From: Sipunculus nudus
Taxonomy: Eukaryota > Annelida > Sipuncula > Golfingiida > Sipunculidae
Reading direction: 5' to 3'
DNA length: 64,000 bases
NCBI GenBank assembly: GCA_026874595.1
Contig: CM049316.1
Coordinates: 16,021,839-16,085,838, forward strand
In this document: piece by piece, positions 10,475 through 23,772 of the stretch
How the letters are laid out: each line of letters begins with the position of its first letter
How positions within the stretch are numbered: position 1 is the first letter of the stretch
The notes under the pieces: model-generated
The model's input: only the letters and a program-made list of their open reading frames with translations
Told to the model about the DNA's origin: nothing
The model's database searches: none
Position numbers and translations under genes: made by a program

Positions 10475-12841
10475 GAATCGCAGCCCAGCGTGCTGAAGAT
10501 AGCAGGTTATCTTCAGACAGAAACATAAAAAAACATAAATTCTGTAATTTTTATTTCATTGAAACTATCAAAATGGCTATAATTTATCGGTGATTACTGA
10601 TAAGGTTCTGACATATGTATATGCAACAGCATTTAACCCTTTGCTTAATACCAACAGCTTACGGAGTCAGTTTTACTTGCTTTGCTCACCTCAAGTTCCG
10701 CCATATGCTAGGCCAAGGGTCTAACTATTTGGAGTTGTATCTTTGCGGAATAGCCTTATGTGGTTACTTTTACCACATCCAGTTACTCAACACGAATAGA
10801 CAAAATTACAGTCCATTGAAAACAATAACTGATACGTATAACAAATCTTTAAGAATACCATTTCCAGAGAACTTGTATAAATAGAAGTCAATTTCTCAAT
10901 TTTTAAATGTTCAGATGTATGCTTCGTACAATTTTCAGGGGACCTGTTGTGGACTGACACACTCTTATGAGGTATTGGTGTGTGCGTGACAAGAAAAACA
11001 TGACCTTTATCGAAACTGCACTTTGCTTTAATCCATTGAATTACCATGAATAGCAGTAGTACCATTGTTTGTCTTTTTTCATAATGTGGCATTATGTTTC
11101 CTGCTCTAAAAGAGAATCAAGTTAACATGTATAAATGTCACTTTTATGGCAACATGAGTGAAATTTACTTTGCTTTAATGAAAACCTGATGGCAGATGGA
11201 TATCATTTTTCTGAATTGTCCATAAATAGAGCGATAAACTAGGTTGTTACCATTTGTCCTTAAACAAAAATATTAAAAGCTGCATGTTTAAAAGTCGGAG
11301 CTTGAAATCATTTTGTAACATTCAGTCATACACATTACTAATCGGCAGCAGCTACAACAATTAGTAAAATTCATCGTCACTCAGCGGGTAGCAGCAGATA
11401 TTGCATTCTTCATCCTAATCTGGTACACGTGTTCTTCTGCTTCTGAAAGCAGGTAAACCTTCTAGAAACGACTACCGATGTCTAGCCGGCCAACAACCAG
11501 ACCTTTTTATAACACTTGCGACGTCTGTCGCTGACAAGTGATGCTGACTTTTCGGGTTCTCTATTTCGACCCGGAAAAATGTATTTTGTTATATCTCAGA
11601 TGATTCACAGTAACAAACATACGATATCTTTACTGGGGAGATTCTTCCATCAGTTTGTGGTCCGTATCTGATTTCATTTGACAATATCTGTGATGCTGGT
11701 CAATCGGATCCGAACCCTGTAGACGAACAATATAAGGCAGTGTGTATGTTCGTGGAAACCGTCTATTGAAACAATATATGGCTTGTTGTAATCCCGCGAG
11801 ACATTATTTGATGTGACATATGGTTCGATGGCTGTTGTCTGGCCATCTATCAGACCGACAGGAATTAACGCTAATTCAATTCGACAGCCTGCACGTAACT
11901 CAAGCTGGCACATTAAACAATTTAAGATTTGCGGCCTGATGGATGGCTAATTTATTACCAGCATTTTCTGAAATCAGGAGAGGTGTCAATAAAACATACA
12001 CATCATGTCTATATATTAAAGTATAATTATTATATATTTATAAATACTTTAACAAGTGACAAGGGAAATGCCGAATGTAATACTAACGCATACCTTACAT
12101 TTTTTTTTCAAATTGCAAAATAAATGCATAATTGTGACAGCTTTGGTGATAGAACATTGTTTTACTAATTCTAATCGTGCACCTTAGCGAGACAGACTTT
12201 AATTTGCTCGATGGTTGCTAGACAGCTATGTATTAGTGTCTTTCACACCTGATAAAATAAATTTTTCAATGCACTTATGAGCATCAACCTTTTATATTAT
12301 ATGTTATTAGAATTACAGGAATACGACGTTATGTTATAGAGTGGTAAACATGCCGTAATGTAATGCATTCAAACTTAAACATCTTAAAAACATTGTACAA
12401 GTAAAAACTAACTTTTAATAAATGAAAGGCATTTAAAGCAAGGGTGCCATTACACTTAGATATTCATGGTAAATCACAGATTCTATTCAATGATATTCGG
12501 GTAAAGCTGGACTTTTGCTACACAACAATTGCTTATCGTCGACAATTTTCAATATTTTTCAAAGCGCTTGTCAGGTTGTGTAACCAGCAGATTTTTTAAG
12601 CAAAATCCCATGTCGAAACTAACTATCGGCCGATGAAAACCAGACTGACAATCCTTTTTCGTACGATTTTCCGTGGGTCCTGTAGTGTAAACGACATTGC
12701 GATAATCGCTAGGCAGAATCATGGAAAGTTTAACCAAAAGAGCAAGTGATGTGACTCTGCTTTGAAAAGGCACAAGGCTTGACAAAGTGAAGACAGAAAA
12801 GACCACCTCATTCACCTGTGGTCATTAAGGCATGTCACACA
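10475..12841. other. Intergenic, no gene recognised
   Basis: Unique AT-rich DNA to the right of the duplication edge. The open stretches at 10,615-10,884 (+), 10,787-11,092 (-) and 11,674-11,913 (-) overlap or have no recognisable domain and are treated as chance ORFs. Confidence 0.5.
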
Positions 12842-13100
12842 TAAGACTATTTCCATATAAGCGAACAGGCGTGTTTATTTGACAAATAGCAGTGTTTCCA
12901 ATATATGCATGAACACGCAGATCTAGCAGGCCTTCCCCCATAAATATGCTAGAGGAGCGTTATTTTCCCGGCATCCTGGAGTTCACACAGACCCTATGCG
13001 AGAAAAATCAGGTATATGCGGATATACGGTGAAGGACATATGGATACACCACGATTTTACAAGCATATACGCGTACACACGTACATGGAAATACAGCTTA
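12842..13100. mobile_element. MITE copy 2 (inverted relative to copy 1)
   Basis: The ends are imperfect inverted repeats starting 'taag..tatttccat' and ending 'catggaaatacagctta'. Internal 'agatctagcaggccttcc' (12,919-12,936) is the reverse complement of the matching segment in the MITE at 4,389-4,667. It is more diverged than copy 1. No ORF of its own. Confidence 0.5.
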
Positions 13101-14534
13101 CCTGAAGTAAACTGGAATGCCAAGTCACAATTCCTGGAAAAGGTCAACCGTGGGGTCACACACCCTTTGAACTACTTGTGTTCTCCTTTCTGTCTGTCTT
13201 TTTTCTAACTCTCTTTTCTCCCCCCCCCCTCCACTCTCTCTCTCTATATATATATGGAAATTAAATTAAATTGATATAAGATAATAATTTATTTATGACA
13301 ATTATTTAAATGTTAAAAAATGTCAATAATAATCGTTACAGATATAATTTATTACATTAACAAGAAAGCAGTCACTGATTTGTTTGTAAAGGATTAATTA
13401 ATTATTCATTTTACTATTGTTGCACTGCAGTTATAGAATAAAGAATTACATAAAATTAACCAGAATTTATGATAAATTACTTATCAAAATTCCATGCTCA
13501 ATAGCCGTCAACTGCATGAGATACTGAGGTTCAGACAAAAGTATGGCCGAATATTAAATTCACGTAGATGCTAGAGGTGTCATGAACTATACCATCAAAC
13601 TATCAGCTAGAAACATATTTGCCAGTCATTGGGATTATCAATTTTTTATCAGGGTTGGATCTGAAATGTACGTGTCCGGCTTTTATTGCGAGTAAACAAT
13701 TGCACAGGCTCTTGACGACCGCTCAAGAGGTTTGCGTACATAGCGATACGGGTGTCATGAATTACCGCGTTTATTCATAATTTAGCGAAATATAAGCTCC
13801 AGCTGGAAAAAAAGGAAACTAAAAACACCGTTATAAGAGCGCCTAAATAGTATATGAAAGGACAAAATGCCAGATCAAAATCATTCTGGCTCTAAGTACA
13901 AGCTACGGAACTTGTTCATAATATCAGGCGATATGGGATAAACGTTTGTAACATTATAAGATATAAAACAAACAAAATGATGGGGTTTCTTTTCTTTATT
14001 TATTGACACGAAAGTGTGATACCATATTTACAACTTTATCATATCATTATAGATCATTTTTGGAATAACCTCGTCATCTTCTTATAAAGGTATAACAAAA
14101 TTGTTTTCAAAACCTTTTATCGGACCACAGCAAAGAAACAGTGGTCATGTTTGTTGTGGGAAAGAGTGCGTGTTAGTGAATTTTTCTGGGATGCAAACGT
14201 TACAGAATTGTCAGGGGTCAAATAATAAATAGTGGGTTATATGCATCTTACGTGACCACGGGAGAGCGCAAACCTAGACCACATGGTAATCCTAGCCATG
14301 TCAAAGATCAAAGCATGTCAATATCGTGTCACGACCGACAACAATACGAATCTTCAATAACTTTATCAGTCATTAATTGCCTTTTTTAATTCAGATCTGT
14401 GATAATGATAACGTATATAAAAATTTTGACAGTGTTAGCGAAAGTACCAGTATTAAACTAGAATACGTCTTTAATTTTTTTTTATTGATATCTATGGTAA
14501 TGGTATATTCTGATCGACTGAGCGATAATATCCC
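13101..14534. other. Intergenic, no gene recognised
   Basis: AT-rich. A C run and short (CT)n/(AT)n tract lie at 13,220-13,257. It is the 3' flank of the minus-strand GPCR pseudogene. Nothing else recognisable. Confidence 0.5.
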
Positions 14535-15679
14535 TCATAAACGAGAGTTTATGGTAGTTTCTCTGGACACTCTAGCCAGGTCTGTCCTGCTGCTCTCCGT
14601 CCGATCAATTTGGTGTCGGCAGCAAAGACACCTAAACAGACTGACAGTATCTCTTCTGAATGATGCCCCCCCCCCCAATACAGTATAATAATACATTGAT
14701 TGAATAACTAGCTGTGAACAAACAGTGACAGATCTTTGAAAGAAAATATAATATCGGATGAGTACTTTTTAGTTTATAGTTAATAGCCCACGTGATTGTA
14801 TATGGTAGATGCATGGCGACGTACGACAATGATATAAGCAGCAGAAATGTTGTTATTCTATTCTCTTGTTGGTTTCTTATACCAGGCAGATTCGATGAAG
14901 GTGCGATGCCAAGCCCCGCAGACGAATTGAAGATTGTAATTATTGTCAGCACAGAAAATATGAGTATAACAACACTGAACAGAAAGTTACAAATTCCAAT
15001 GTGTACAGCAACAGCAAATATAAAGTAGGCCTTCAAATGATTCGTGAGTACATAGCAGCCGAAACCTTCCCTGTATGATGAAACAAATGCAAAACCTGAT
15101 ACGAGTCCTTAACTAAAAAGATAACCACAAGTATTGCGAATATTACGATTTTCTTGTAACTCGAAACCCAGAGGCATTTCAGTGGATGGGCAACAACCAG
15201 GTATCGAGTGACGGATATTGTCAGAATTAGAACACTTGATACAACCATTGCTGTTTCTTCAACAATATAACTCGCAATACATACATGTAGGTTAAACCCA
15301 GCGAAGCGGAACCTCACGGCAACTAAATATAAGCTATCAGACATGGTCAGACAAATTATGAGAAATCCAGGTACACTTTTTCTCGTTTTCTTCGAGGACA
15401 ACATTACGACGATAGCGAACAAATTCCCTAAACTCCCTGCGATAACGGAAAAATACAAGAAATTAATGAAGATTTTTCTCCCAAGTCATATAAATGTGAG
15501 GATGTTTCCGATTCTTCAAAAGTGTTGTTTGTACAGTTCCTTAGGTTGAATGATTCATTAGAGACCATACTGTTCATTGGTGGCTGTGCATTCTGATCGA
15601 GAGAAGATAAAGGTGTTTTGACAGTTGACATCATGTATGTCCGTATATTTTTTCCGATTTTCTTCTTTGTATTCAACAA
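14535..15679 (-). pseudogene. Class A GPCR paralog with three frameshifts
   Basis: Same family as the 361-residue receptor. Read on the minus strand: the N-terminus (15,679 to about 15,470) has sequons NES, NCT and NNT; TM1-TM4 (15,458 to about 15,110) includes IAGSLGN, LTMSDSLYL and VTRYLVVAHPL; TM5-TM7 (about 15,100-14,677) includes HIGICNFLFS, MHLPY and INVLLYCIGG. Frame changes fall at about 15,460-15,482 (one base short against the paralog), at about 15,100-15,125, and in an 11-C run (14,666-14,676). After the last shift a tail with SFRRDTVSLFRCLCC follows and ends at a TGA (14,535-14,537). No in-frame nonsense codon interrupts the aligned helices. It may be a young pseudogene, or the indels may be sequencing errors, at least the homopolymer one. 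Confidence 0.82.
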
Positions 15680-18600
15680 TGCTCTTTCTAGCGTCCAATG
15701 TGGTTTAATTGGGGCATATGTTATTTTATCTTCTCTTCAACAGTAACACGAGATGTAACTAGTGCGACACAGTAAAATGAAAAGTTTGCTTTGCGAACAC
15801 AATTCCAAGCATCCTATGGTGAAGGTACAAGTGTTTGGTTGGTGTAGCTACATTTTGTCATTATTCATATAGCATCGGGTATATAAAATATAGAACTAGA
15901 TGTATTTAATTTGCCCGGATAGTCTCTTTTATAACCCACAGTGAATCTACGACGTTTGTCACTTTGTATACCTCCACGTGTTTTATGTATCCAGTCACAA
16001 TCCAATCCCATCAGTTGTGTAGTTCATAGATCATCCATGAGATACATTACGAAGATATGTTGCTGTATGATAATGGTAAGTACCAATTCACTTTCACCAC
16101 ACTGAATTAAAACCAGCACGGGCATATAAGTCACTTCAAAGTCCGCTGGGACGAAACATTGTTCAGATGGAGGCAACTACATCAGCTGTAATGGAAATAC
16201 AACTGTAAATATTAGTCATAATGAAATATATATCCGTTTGTACTGATACATTAAGGGAAAAGCACGACATTTTGTACTTAGGAGCGGCAACCAGTGTTAT
16301 ATGGTAATGAAACAATGTAATTAGTTCATCCATACAACGCCACCATTACAATGCCACCATGCAAACTGACACATTAGCCTCATTTTCCATTGTATTCAGT
16401 TTCACCCATTTATCTTCAAGGGTTTGGGGATTCATCGTAGGCATGGAAGGGTAATAAACGTTGGAACGCCTTTTAGATAGACTTTCTTGTTATTACCACA
16501 TATTTTTTAATGATTTATTAATAAATACGAAAGTCTAACTCACAATCGTCACTCTTATTCTTTACCTACACTATACACTATAAAGTATCATGTTTCCGGT
16601 ATAGGTTAATTCAAATCCAGGTTTAAATATATAAAATTTCACAATGAACTAATAAATCTAACCAAAGTCTTCAATTCTATGATTCATATAAATCATTTCC
16701 AACATATGATTATTGTTCCCTAAATAGTGGGGGGATAAAAACATTGCCCCCCCCCAAAAAAAACTCCATGATGAAACGTGTGTTGGTGGGTAGTATATAC
16801 CCCTCCCCCTGTACTGACGCCCCCGGTTGTCTTCACGGACAACTCATTGAAGGGAGAAGTGGTATACGTTTCCCTTGGAACTTGGGCTTGAATTCTGCGG
16901 GTAAAAAAATTATAATAATAACAATATTAAATTTTCTCTTTCGAATCAATCCATATAAATAGGGTTCATTAAGGCAATTCCCAGATCAAGGGTAAATGTC
17001 ATGTTTATTAAAAAGGAACACGTGAAAATAGACCTGGTTGATATTTAAAGGGCTTTGATAACTATTGTTTTAAATAAATCCAGTATAGTATGCGTTTCAG
17101 TTTCATCTTCGTCCAAATTCATTTTATCTGAATAATCAGTCCATCAAATCACATTATAAAACTTTGAGTAACGGTGGCTTTTGTATGCGGTTCATTTCCC
17201 TAAAGTAAGAATTCAGCGATTATACCAATTACAAGGCTGTTCCCGATTCAAATACTAAGTGTTACCTATGCGTAATGTAAGCGAAGATGATATATTCTCC
17301 TCACCTGAATGTCCATGTTTTCTATCAGCATTCACATTCTAGTGGTCCTGACAAAGACACTTATTTTAATAAATATATATTTATTCATATGGCTTTACTC
17401 CTCGTGTTCAGAGTCCGCATGTGGGCAATAATGAAAACAAGAATACGGGCAGCCACTCCGGGTCCATCGGAGTTACATTCACTAATTGACCCGGACAACT
17501 AATGGATGCCCGGGAGCTTTATTGATGAGTCTAATTTTCCATGAGTTACACACTAATTCCATCCTTGAAGCACTTACCGGAAAATTATTTTTAGTGTAAA
17601 CTCTTCCCCCGTAGTACATGGTATATATCTTGTGTAGTTATCTTTCCTGTTGGCCATTAATCCCACAGAATAATGGAAATGAAATACCTGGGAAATATTT
17701 CGCGTAATATTGTCTTACGCGACTCTCTCGTGTGTTCCATTTACACTTTCCAGCTGTAATTTTCTTTTCTGTCTACCTGTATTCTTTACATGATATCTCC
17801 CCTCTCCTATGAATTCATACACAATAAAAGCACAAAAGGCATGTTTTTTATGCATCATTAATGGCCCATAATGAGGAAAACCCTAGTAGCCAGATTACAG
17901 TACACATCGAATTTTCCATTTCGGTTCCAGTTCGCTTACCTAAAGTCAGCCGAGACGGGTTGGGATATTCAGCGTCTCCTTGGACAATTAGTTTAGATGA
18001 AACACCCAAGCTGTCACCAAAAATACACGTTAACAAATTGGTCATACTGAACGACACGCATTTGCTCTGTCGATTTGATGCTTTAGGCATATGGATTAAA
18101 AAACTATGTTGAAAAGGCTTGATACCCTCATACAATGACACATAGGGAGCTAACATGCAAACTTCAGAGTTCTATTTTCTACATAGCCTAATAATGAAGG
18201 AGCAAATAACTGTATTATAGCTGCCATCTAGGGCCTATATGTTGTTATTCATATTATAGGGCCTATTTCATCATTATTCTGCATTATTATTTATTTAAAT
18301 CAACTGATAATAGTTATTCCTATTAAGTAATGACTGGTCTAATTGGCACACTTGAGTATATTTTGCAAACAAATATTGGTTATTAATTAATGAAACACGA
18401 AAAAAACTCTTTAAGGGTCACACGTTTCATTCGTTAATACTGGCAAAATCGAGTTAACTTTCAAATTTTCACGTGGAGTATGCTTCAGTCCGGGGCTCCT
18501 AAACCCCTAGACACGTCATCCCAACTCGTTCCGAGTTGTGTTTTATTAGTTTCCAAAATTGATTTGTTCCAAAAGTTTTCGCCAAACTTTGTTTTCTCTG

Positions 18601-19370
18601 ATGAGCCGGAGTCGTCCGCAAACCGGTTGTTTCTATTAAGGGCCCGAACTGTCCCAACGATGCCCGCTAGTTGCTAGAGCATATACTGCTTGACCATGGT
18701 TGGTATAGATATGAAGCGTTAGAGTGGAGTACAGTTAGAGTTTACCCTACGGTTCGTTTAAGCACATATTCCTAATGTAGCATGAGGACACAAAATAACT
18801 CCTACATATTATCATCAATAAAAATGTTTAGACCCCATTTGCTTCATAATTACTGCTGAATGATCAGTGTGTCCGAAAGTATTGGCACTTAAAGGGGGTA
18901 CCCACTTCCACGAATTGATCTCCCAGTGCGCTTTGAACAGGAGAGATATCAAATGTTACGAAATTAACGTACGACACCTACCGGCGATGTCTAACAAATA
19001 TGGTTCGGGGTTAATACACATGTACGGTTGTCATCGGCGGAAGCTGTTGTCTTTTTCCTGTTTCAATAGCTGACCTAATACCAATATCACCATTGACTGA
19101 TGTTTTGACTGACAACTTTTAGTAGGTTGCAATAATAGACAAAACAAGAAATGGCCTTATTTTATCTTATATTGAACTATATAGCTGTCAGCCGATATAT
19201 TAGATGAAATAAAAATACAGAATTCAAAACCACCATCAAATAGGGTTACCATCCTGTTACGCCTCACACCATATTAAATACACTGGTTGCACACTAAATA
19301 CACTTCTATGAAACACAGAGTCCAGTTAAACAGTCTCTAGTCCTCCAGAACTGGCAATGCAGGTCTCCTA
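15680..19370. other. Long intergenic stretch
   Basis: No gene recognised. It contains a C run (16,747-16,756). Overlapping open stretches on both strands at 17,848-18,156, and others at 18,480-18,677 and 18,867-19,073, have somewhat higher complexity but match nothing I can name; they may be transposon debris. Confidence 0.45.
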
Positions 19371-19545
19371 CTGGCGGCACCTGACCCCGGCTGGCAGCAC
19401 TTCTGAACAGCGGCTGGCATCACCTCTAGAAAGCGGCGGGCAGCACCTCTAGAAAGCGGCGGGCGGCAGATCTGCACCACGGCTGGCTGCACCTCTGGAC
19501 CCTGGCTAGCACTTGTCTCCGACGGGCGGCTAGCTGGCCTCTGGA
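19371..19545. repeat. GC-rich 23-bp minisatellite
   Basis: About seven diverged 23-base units built on 'ggctggcagcacctctagaa' plus three bases. It stands out as GC-rich in AT-rich surroundings. An 87-codon minus-strand open frame here is a product of the repeat. Confidence 0.75.
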
Positions 19546-20257
19546 CTCTACTCCTCAGACTGGTTGTTCCTATAGAGTATGCAACTCTCCTTAAACACAT
19601 CTCTATCCTGGTGACACATTTATATTCATTAGTCCAATTATACTAAGCTCCGGCCTACTTTTCCTGCTATGGCCAATCTAAATACTAAATAGGCTGGGAA
19701 CAAAACATGCTGACCGCCAGAGGGCCCTACATAACAATGACATGAGTTGTCCTGGAGCACCATGTAACCAATATTGAATACCCAAGTTGTCTCCCGACAA
19801 AATGCTTCTGGCCGGCGCGTCGAATCTCGCTCAAACAAATACAAAAGTACAGCTCAACCAAAAAATAAAAAGAAAACCTGATTTAACTAACCGACACGAT
19901 TTACTTCGTGACAATGGTCTCAGTCCGTGGTACTCATATCTATGATGCGGAGCCGACAAGGGAAGGTATATAATTAATGTGAAAGTTGCTCGTTGTATGC
20001 AAGTGAAAAAGGTGTACAAAAAACAGATTACTCGTGAGACTGACATGTATCAGCACCTACATTGATTGCTAACTAAAATTGGTAGCGTCCTTGACAACTG
20101 TGGGGACCTGAACGAAACAGCGTTCTTCAAAAAAAGCTGTATTAATATCTGAGAATTCATGCTGCGTGTATTAAAAAAATAGAAAGGTCAATAGGCTGCT
20201 CAAAAATTGAAAAGATGTTTGTGAACTTTTTCCTAAAATATGAATGTACCATATATA
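19546..20257. other. Intergenic, no gene recognised
   Basis: Sequence between the minisatellite and the 3' end of the minus-strand LINE. No recognisable feature. Confidence 0.4.
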
Positions 20258-20260
20258 CAC

Positions 20261-20296
<36 letters not shown>

Positions 20297-22360
20297 TTTT
20301 ATTTTATATAGCGTAAAATCCACCGAGGTGCTCTTTAACGCTTTACAACACACAGACTGAAAGGATTAAAAAATAGCATTAAAGTACTTTGTATACACAT
20401 TTCATTAAAAGCAGCTGTTAAAACACAAGATCGAAATATCGTAGTAAATGTGCTGAATGATTTCAGTGAAAGTATAATAAGCTACCAAAATATTGCAAAA
20501 AACAAATAGGTTTTAAGCTTCTTTTTAAATGTGTCAAGATTAGTAGTTTGACGTAGGTCCCGTGGGAGAGAGGTCCAGAAAGTGGTTCATGCAACACAAA
20601 AAGCTCTATTAGCCACCAGGATGGACCTTGTATATGGAACACACAGTAATTCTTGGTTTAATGATCTTAGACGTCTCGCAGGAATGTAAGGCTGGATTAA
20701 TTCCTGGAGGTATTTTGGAGCAATACCATGTTTTGCCTTGAACACCAACATAGCAACTTTAACCTTTATCCGTTGACACAGAGGGAGCCAATGTAGGACT
20801 TGCAAGACAGGCGTCATATGCTCGTATCCTTTACTGCCACACAGGATTCGAGCTGCACAGTTTTGAACTCTCTGGAGCCTGTGTATGAGGGAAACTGGAT
20901 ATCCTAAGAGGAGAGCATCTGTACAAAAAAAGTGCTGAACTCTTCTACAAGCTCGGTTTTTTGGGGTTTTTTTCTGGTAATATTACTTTCTTCTCCTTAC
21001 CTAGCAAACTGTTCACGATTTTAAAAATCTTCCTAGAAGCATTCTGACATTCAATTATCTTATTCTGGTAGACATTAATTTTTGACTGTTGTATAATATT
21101 GTTCATATTTGCCCTTTTAGACAGTTATAATTCACGATGGACAGTTTATCCAGTCTTTCTCCAGAATCTCTCAGTCTGTCGGCGTTCTTGTTTAGCCACT
21201 CTGACCTCACTTGTATACCACTCAGAATCTGCCCGGATGATGTGAACGCAAGTCTTGAGTCACTCAGATCAGCACAGGGTGTTGATTTCTGGATATCCTT
21301 GCTAAAATCACAAGTATTGACTGATTTGAGCTACCGATAAGTGATTGTGTCCTTGGGTTTAACTGGCTTTGACAGATCTAACTTAAAAAATACCGGATAA
21401 TGATCAGGGAAACCCATGTCCTTTACCTGCACATCCTTAACTAGGCATTCACCTGCCCTAGTTAACACGAGATCAAGAATGTGACCGTTGCGGTGGGTAC
21501 TCTGTTGTACATGCTGCTTAAGGCCGAAACTTTCTGTTAAGCCTGTGAAATCCGTTGCCTCTCTATCAAGATTTTTATCGACATGAATGTTAAGGTCCCA
21601 AGAATCACTAAATGCTTATAGCTTAAAATGCACTGTTCCAGAAAATTCCTTCAGGAATGTATTGAAAGTAATCCCTTTCTTGCCAGATAATGGTGGTCTG
21701 TAAAGGACTATAAGTTTTACTGACTGGCCGCATGTAAAGTCACATTCAATAACCTCAAATGATGTAAATCTTTCATTATTAGCAATGGGTATAATTTTGA
21801 GGCTAATGCTCTCTCTTTATATAACAGCTATCCCTCCGCCCCTGCGACACCTTGCCTGGTGGAGCACTTTAAAACCTGGAGGGAGAATCTCTTGTATCAC
21901 CACACTGTCGCGAGAATCTCCCTTCAACCATGTTTCAGTTTAGTGAGCAAGTCCAATCCATTATCAACTATGAATTAAATCATAAATGGCGGTGGTTTTA
22001 TTGCATACTGACCAAGTGTTTAGGAGGCAAAGTTTCATTGAACCAGTCTTTTTATGATAATAGCTGTCAGAATGTTTTACAACAGATTCTGAAATATCCT
22101 CTTTACAAGGCACAGAAACCAGATTGTTCAGGCATGGTCCTCTTTGTTTACATTGGAGTGGGTCAGGCCTGTGTGTACTAATTGTACGAATAGGTCTGGC
22201 ATAGTACTGACCTGCCCTGGATCCCCTAACCGTGTGTCTTTGATTGCCATAATCCTTGAGTTTGTTCCAGAGAGTACCTATTGATGAATGTTCATTGAGT
22301 GCAGGAGACCTGAGTTTTAACAGTTGGTCAATGCCATAACGGAGTGTTACCCTGGTCATG
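20258..22360 (-). mobile_element. CR1/L2-group LINE, RT core deleted
   Basis: Minus-strand non-LTR retrotransposon. The 5' part (22,359-21,964 and on) encodes an endonuclease start (LLNTWSVCNKTTAIYDLI), then SLTETWL and, in other frames, RCRRGGGIAV and GFPDHYPVFF-type segments, so it has frameshifts. Near 20,925-20,950 the sequence jumps from the end of the linker to the RT C-terminus (HMTPVLQVLHWLP, 20,817 down; GIAPKYLQELI; RRLRSLNQELL). The whole RT palm, with its catalytic FADD-type motif, is missing. The 3' end carries 'aaagcg...tatataaaataaaat' and an (ATT)n tail (20,261-20,297), a common LINE terminus in this group. It cannot move on its own. Confidence 0.85.
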
Positions 22361-23008
22361 GTTCACTGGCCAAACTTGAATGGTGAAAAAAGGGCCCGGT
22401 GTTCTGTTGAAAAACGCCAAATTAAATAATGCAGAAATGAAGTCCAAATCCAGCACATAGTTGAGTCCAAAACTCCCAGTATGTTGTATGATCACTCAAA
22501 AATGGTCTTGTGAACTCTGAATGACCAAGCGCTCAAGTGTCCTTCTGCTATAACACTAAAACATGAGAGCATCAAAAAGTGTGACCCTCTTGAAGCCTGT
22601 ATGGGGCACCACTAAAACTATAGTTTTTAAAATGTTATTACATTAAAAACATTAAAGTGTATAGATTATGGTTATAAAAATGTTTTGAAAACTGTTTTCA
22701 AATGTTTCCATATCCTGTATTTTTTTTTTGTCAAAAATGTGTTTTTTAAATTTCATTTAAGTGAAACATTAAACAATATATATCAAAAACATTAAATTCG
22801 GAACGATAAATATATACCGGACACATACGACTAGCTAAGCAACCATCAGCGCTTAATTCAACACTATAAGTTTGGGGCAAACTATTCAAAAGAGGAACGA
22901 AAGAGGTTTGCATCACTCGGAGTCAATCTCTTCTTCTCTTCACATTATTTCACCGGCAAAATATGGACGAGCTTATACAAAAGCATAAAGGATATTAACT
23001 GCTCATAT
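22361..23008. other. Intergenic between LINE and LTR element
   Basis: Partly LINE 5' region; the rest is AT-rich with homopolymer T runs. No gene recognised. Confidence 0.4.
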
Positions 23009-23259
23009 TGTTACGAAACCTAATATCAACAGATCACGTAGTCGTGACGAACATAAATTTTGTAATGGAGATCAGATTCTGAAATCAGATTGTGTAACAC
23101 TAGGCAGCGTGAAGTGTCTAGGGGAATGAATAAAGAAGTCAGTGTTTTTTTTTTGTTAGCAAATAATTATAATTTATCCTTAAAACAATCCTCACATTAC
23201 AATACACTAAATCAATACAATTACATAGTATAACAACAGTACAACAGTAAATCAATACA
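23009..23259 (-). repeat. LTR (3' LTR of minus-strand element)
   Basis: Direct repeat partner of 23,773-24,017, with substitutions and short indels. It ends next to the gag remnant. On the minus strand it would end '...gtaaca'. Confidence 0.7.
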
Positions 23260-23680
23260 AGGCCTCCGTAGCATCAAACTCTTTTTTAAGTCAATAAAGG
23301 AGTTGTACACCTTATTTACATGAAAAGAGCCTGGCTCTTGTACTATGCTATGCATGGATTTTGAAACAAAACCAGAAGGTTGAGTCTTTGGGTTATTTGC
23401 AAGTTTCCAGCAGTCAGATATTAGATGACCATCCTTTTTGCAATACACAGATTTTCTTTCAAAATGACTGGCCTTAGTTGGATTCAGACACAGTGGACGT
23501 GGACTGAGGTGTAGCAATGGACTTTGCTGAACTATCAGGACTACAGCTGGGTGACTGCGCCTTAAACTTCTTTTGACCATAATGATTTACATTCTTGTTC
23601 GTGAATGACTGTTTTGTCAACTGTTCAAATGGATCAGGGTCTGGATCTTGAACAAATGTCTCAGGTTTGATATGTGCCAT
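23260..23680 (-). pseudogene. gag remnant with zinc knuckle
   Basis: Starts MAHIKPETFVQDPDPDPFEQ at 23,680, just inside the leader. After a frame change near 23,480 it continues through a zinc-knuckle motif SVYCKKDGHLISDCWKL. The usual form is C-x2-C-x4-H-x4-C; the first Cys position is Ser here, so metal binding is probably lost. The product is far shorter than a normal gag (no capsid domain visible), and the frame runs into the 3' LTR before stopping. Confidence 0.65.
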
Positions 23681-23772
23681 GTTAAGATGTTAAAACAATA
23701 ACAATGTGTCTAGGGCAAGGCCTAATAAAATTTTCAAAACTATTAAGCCTCCCAGACGAGCCCACAATTTTA

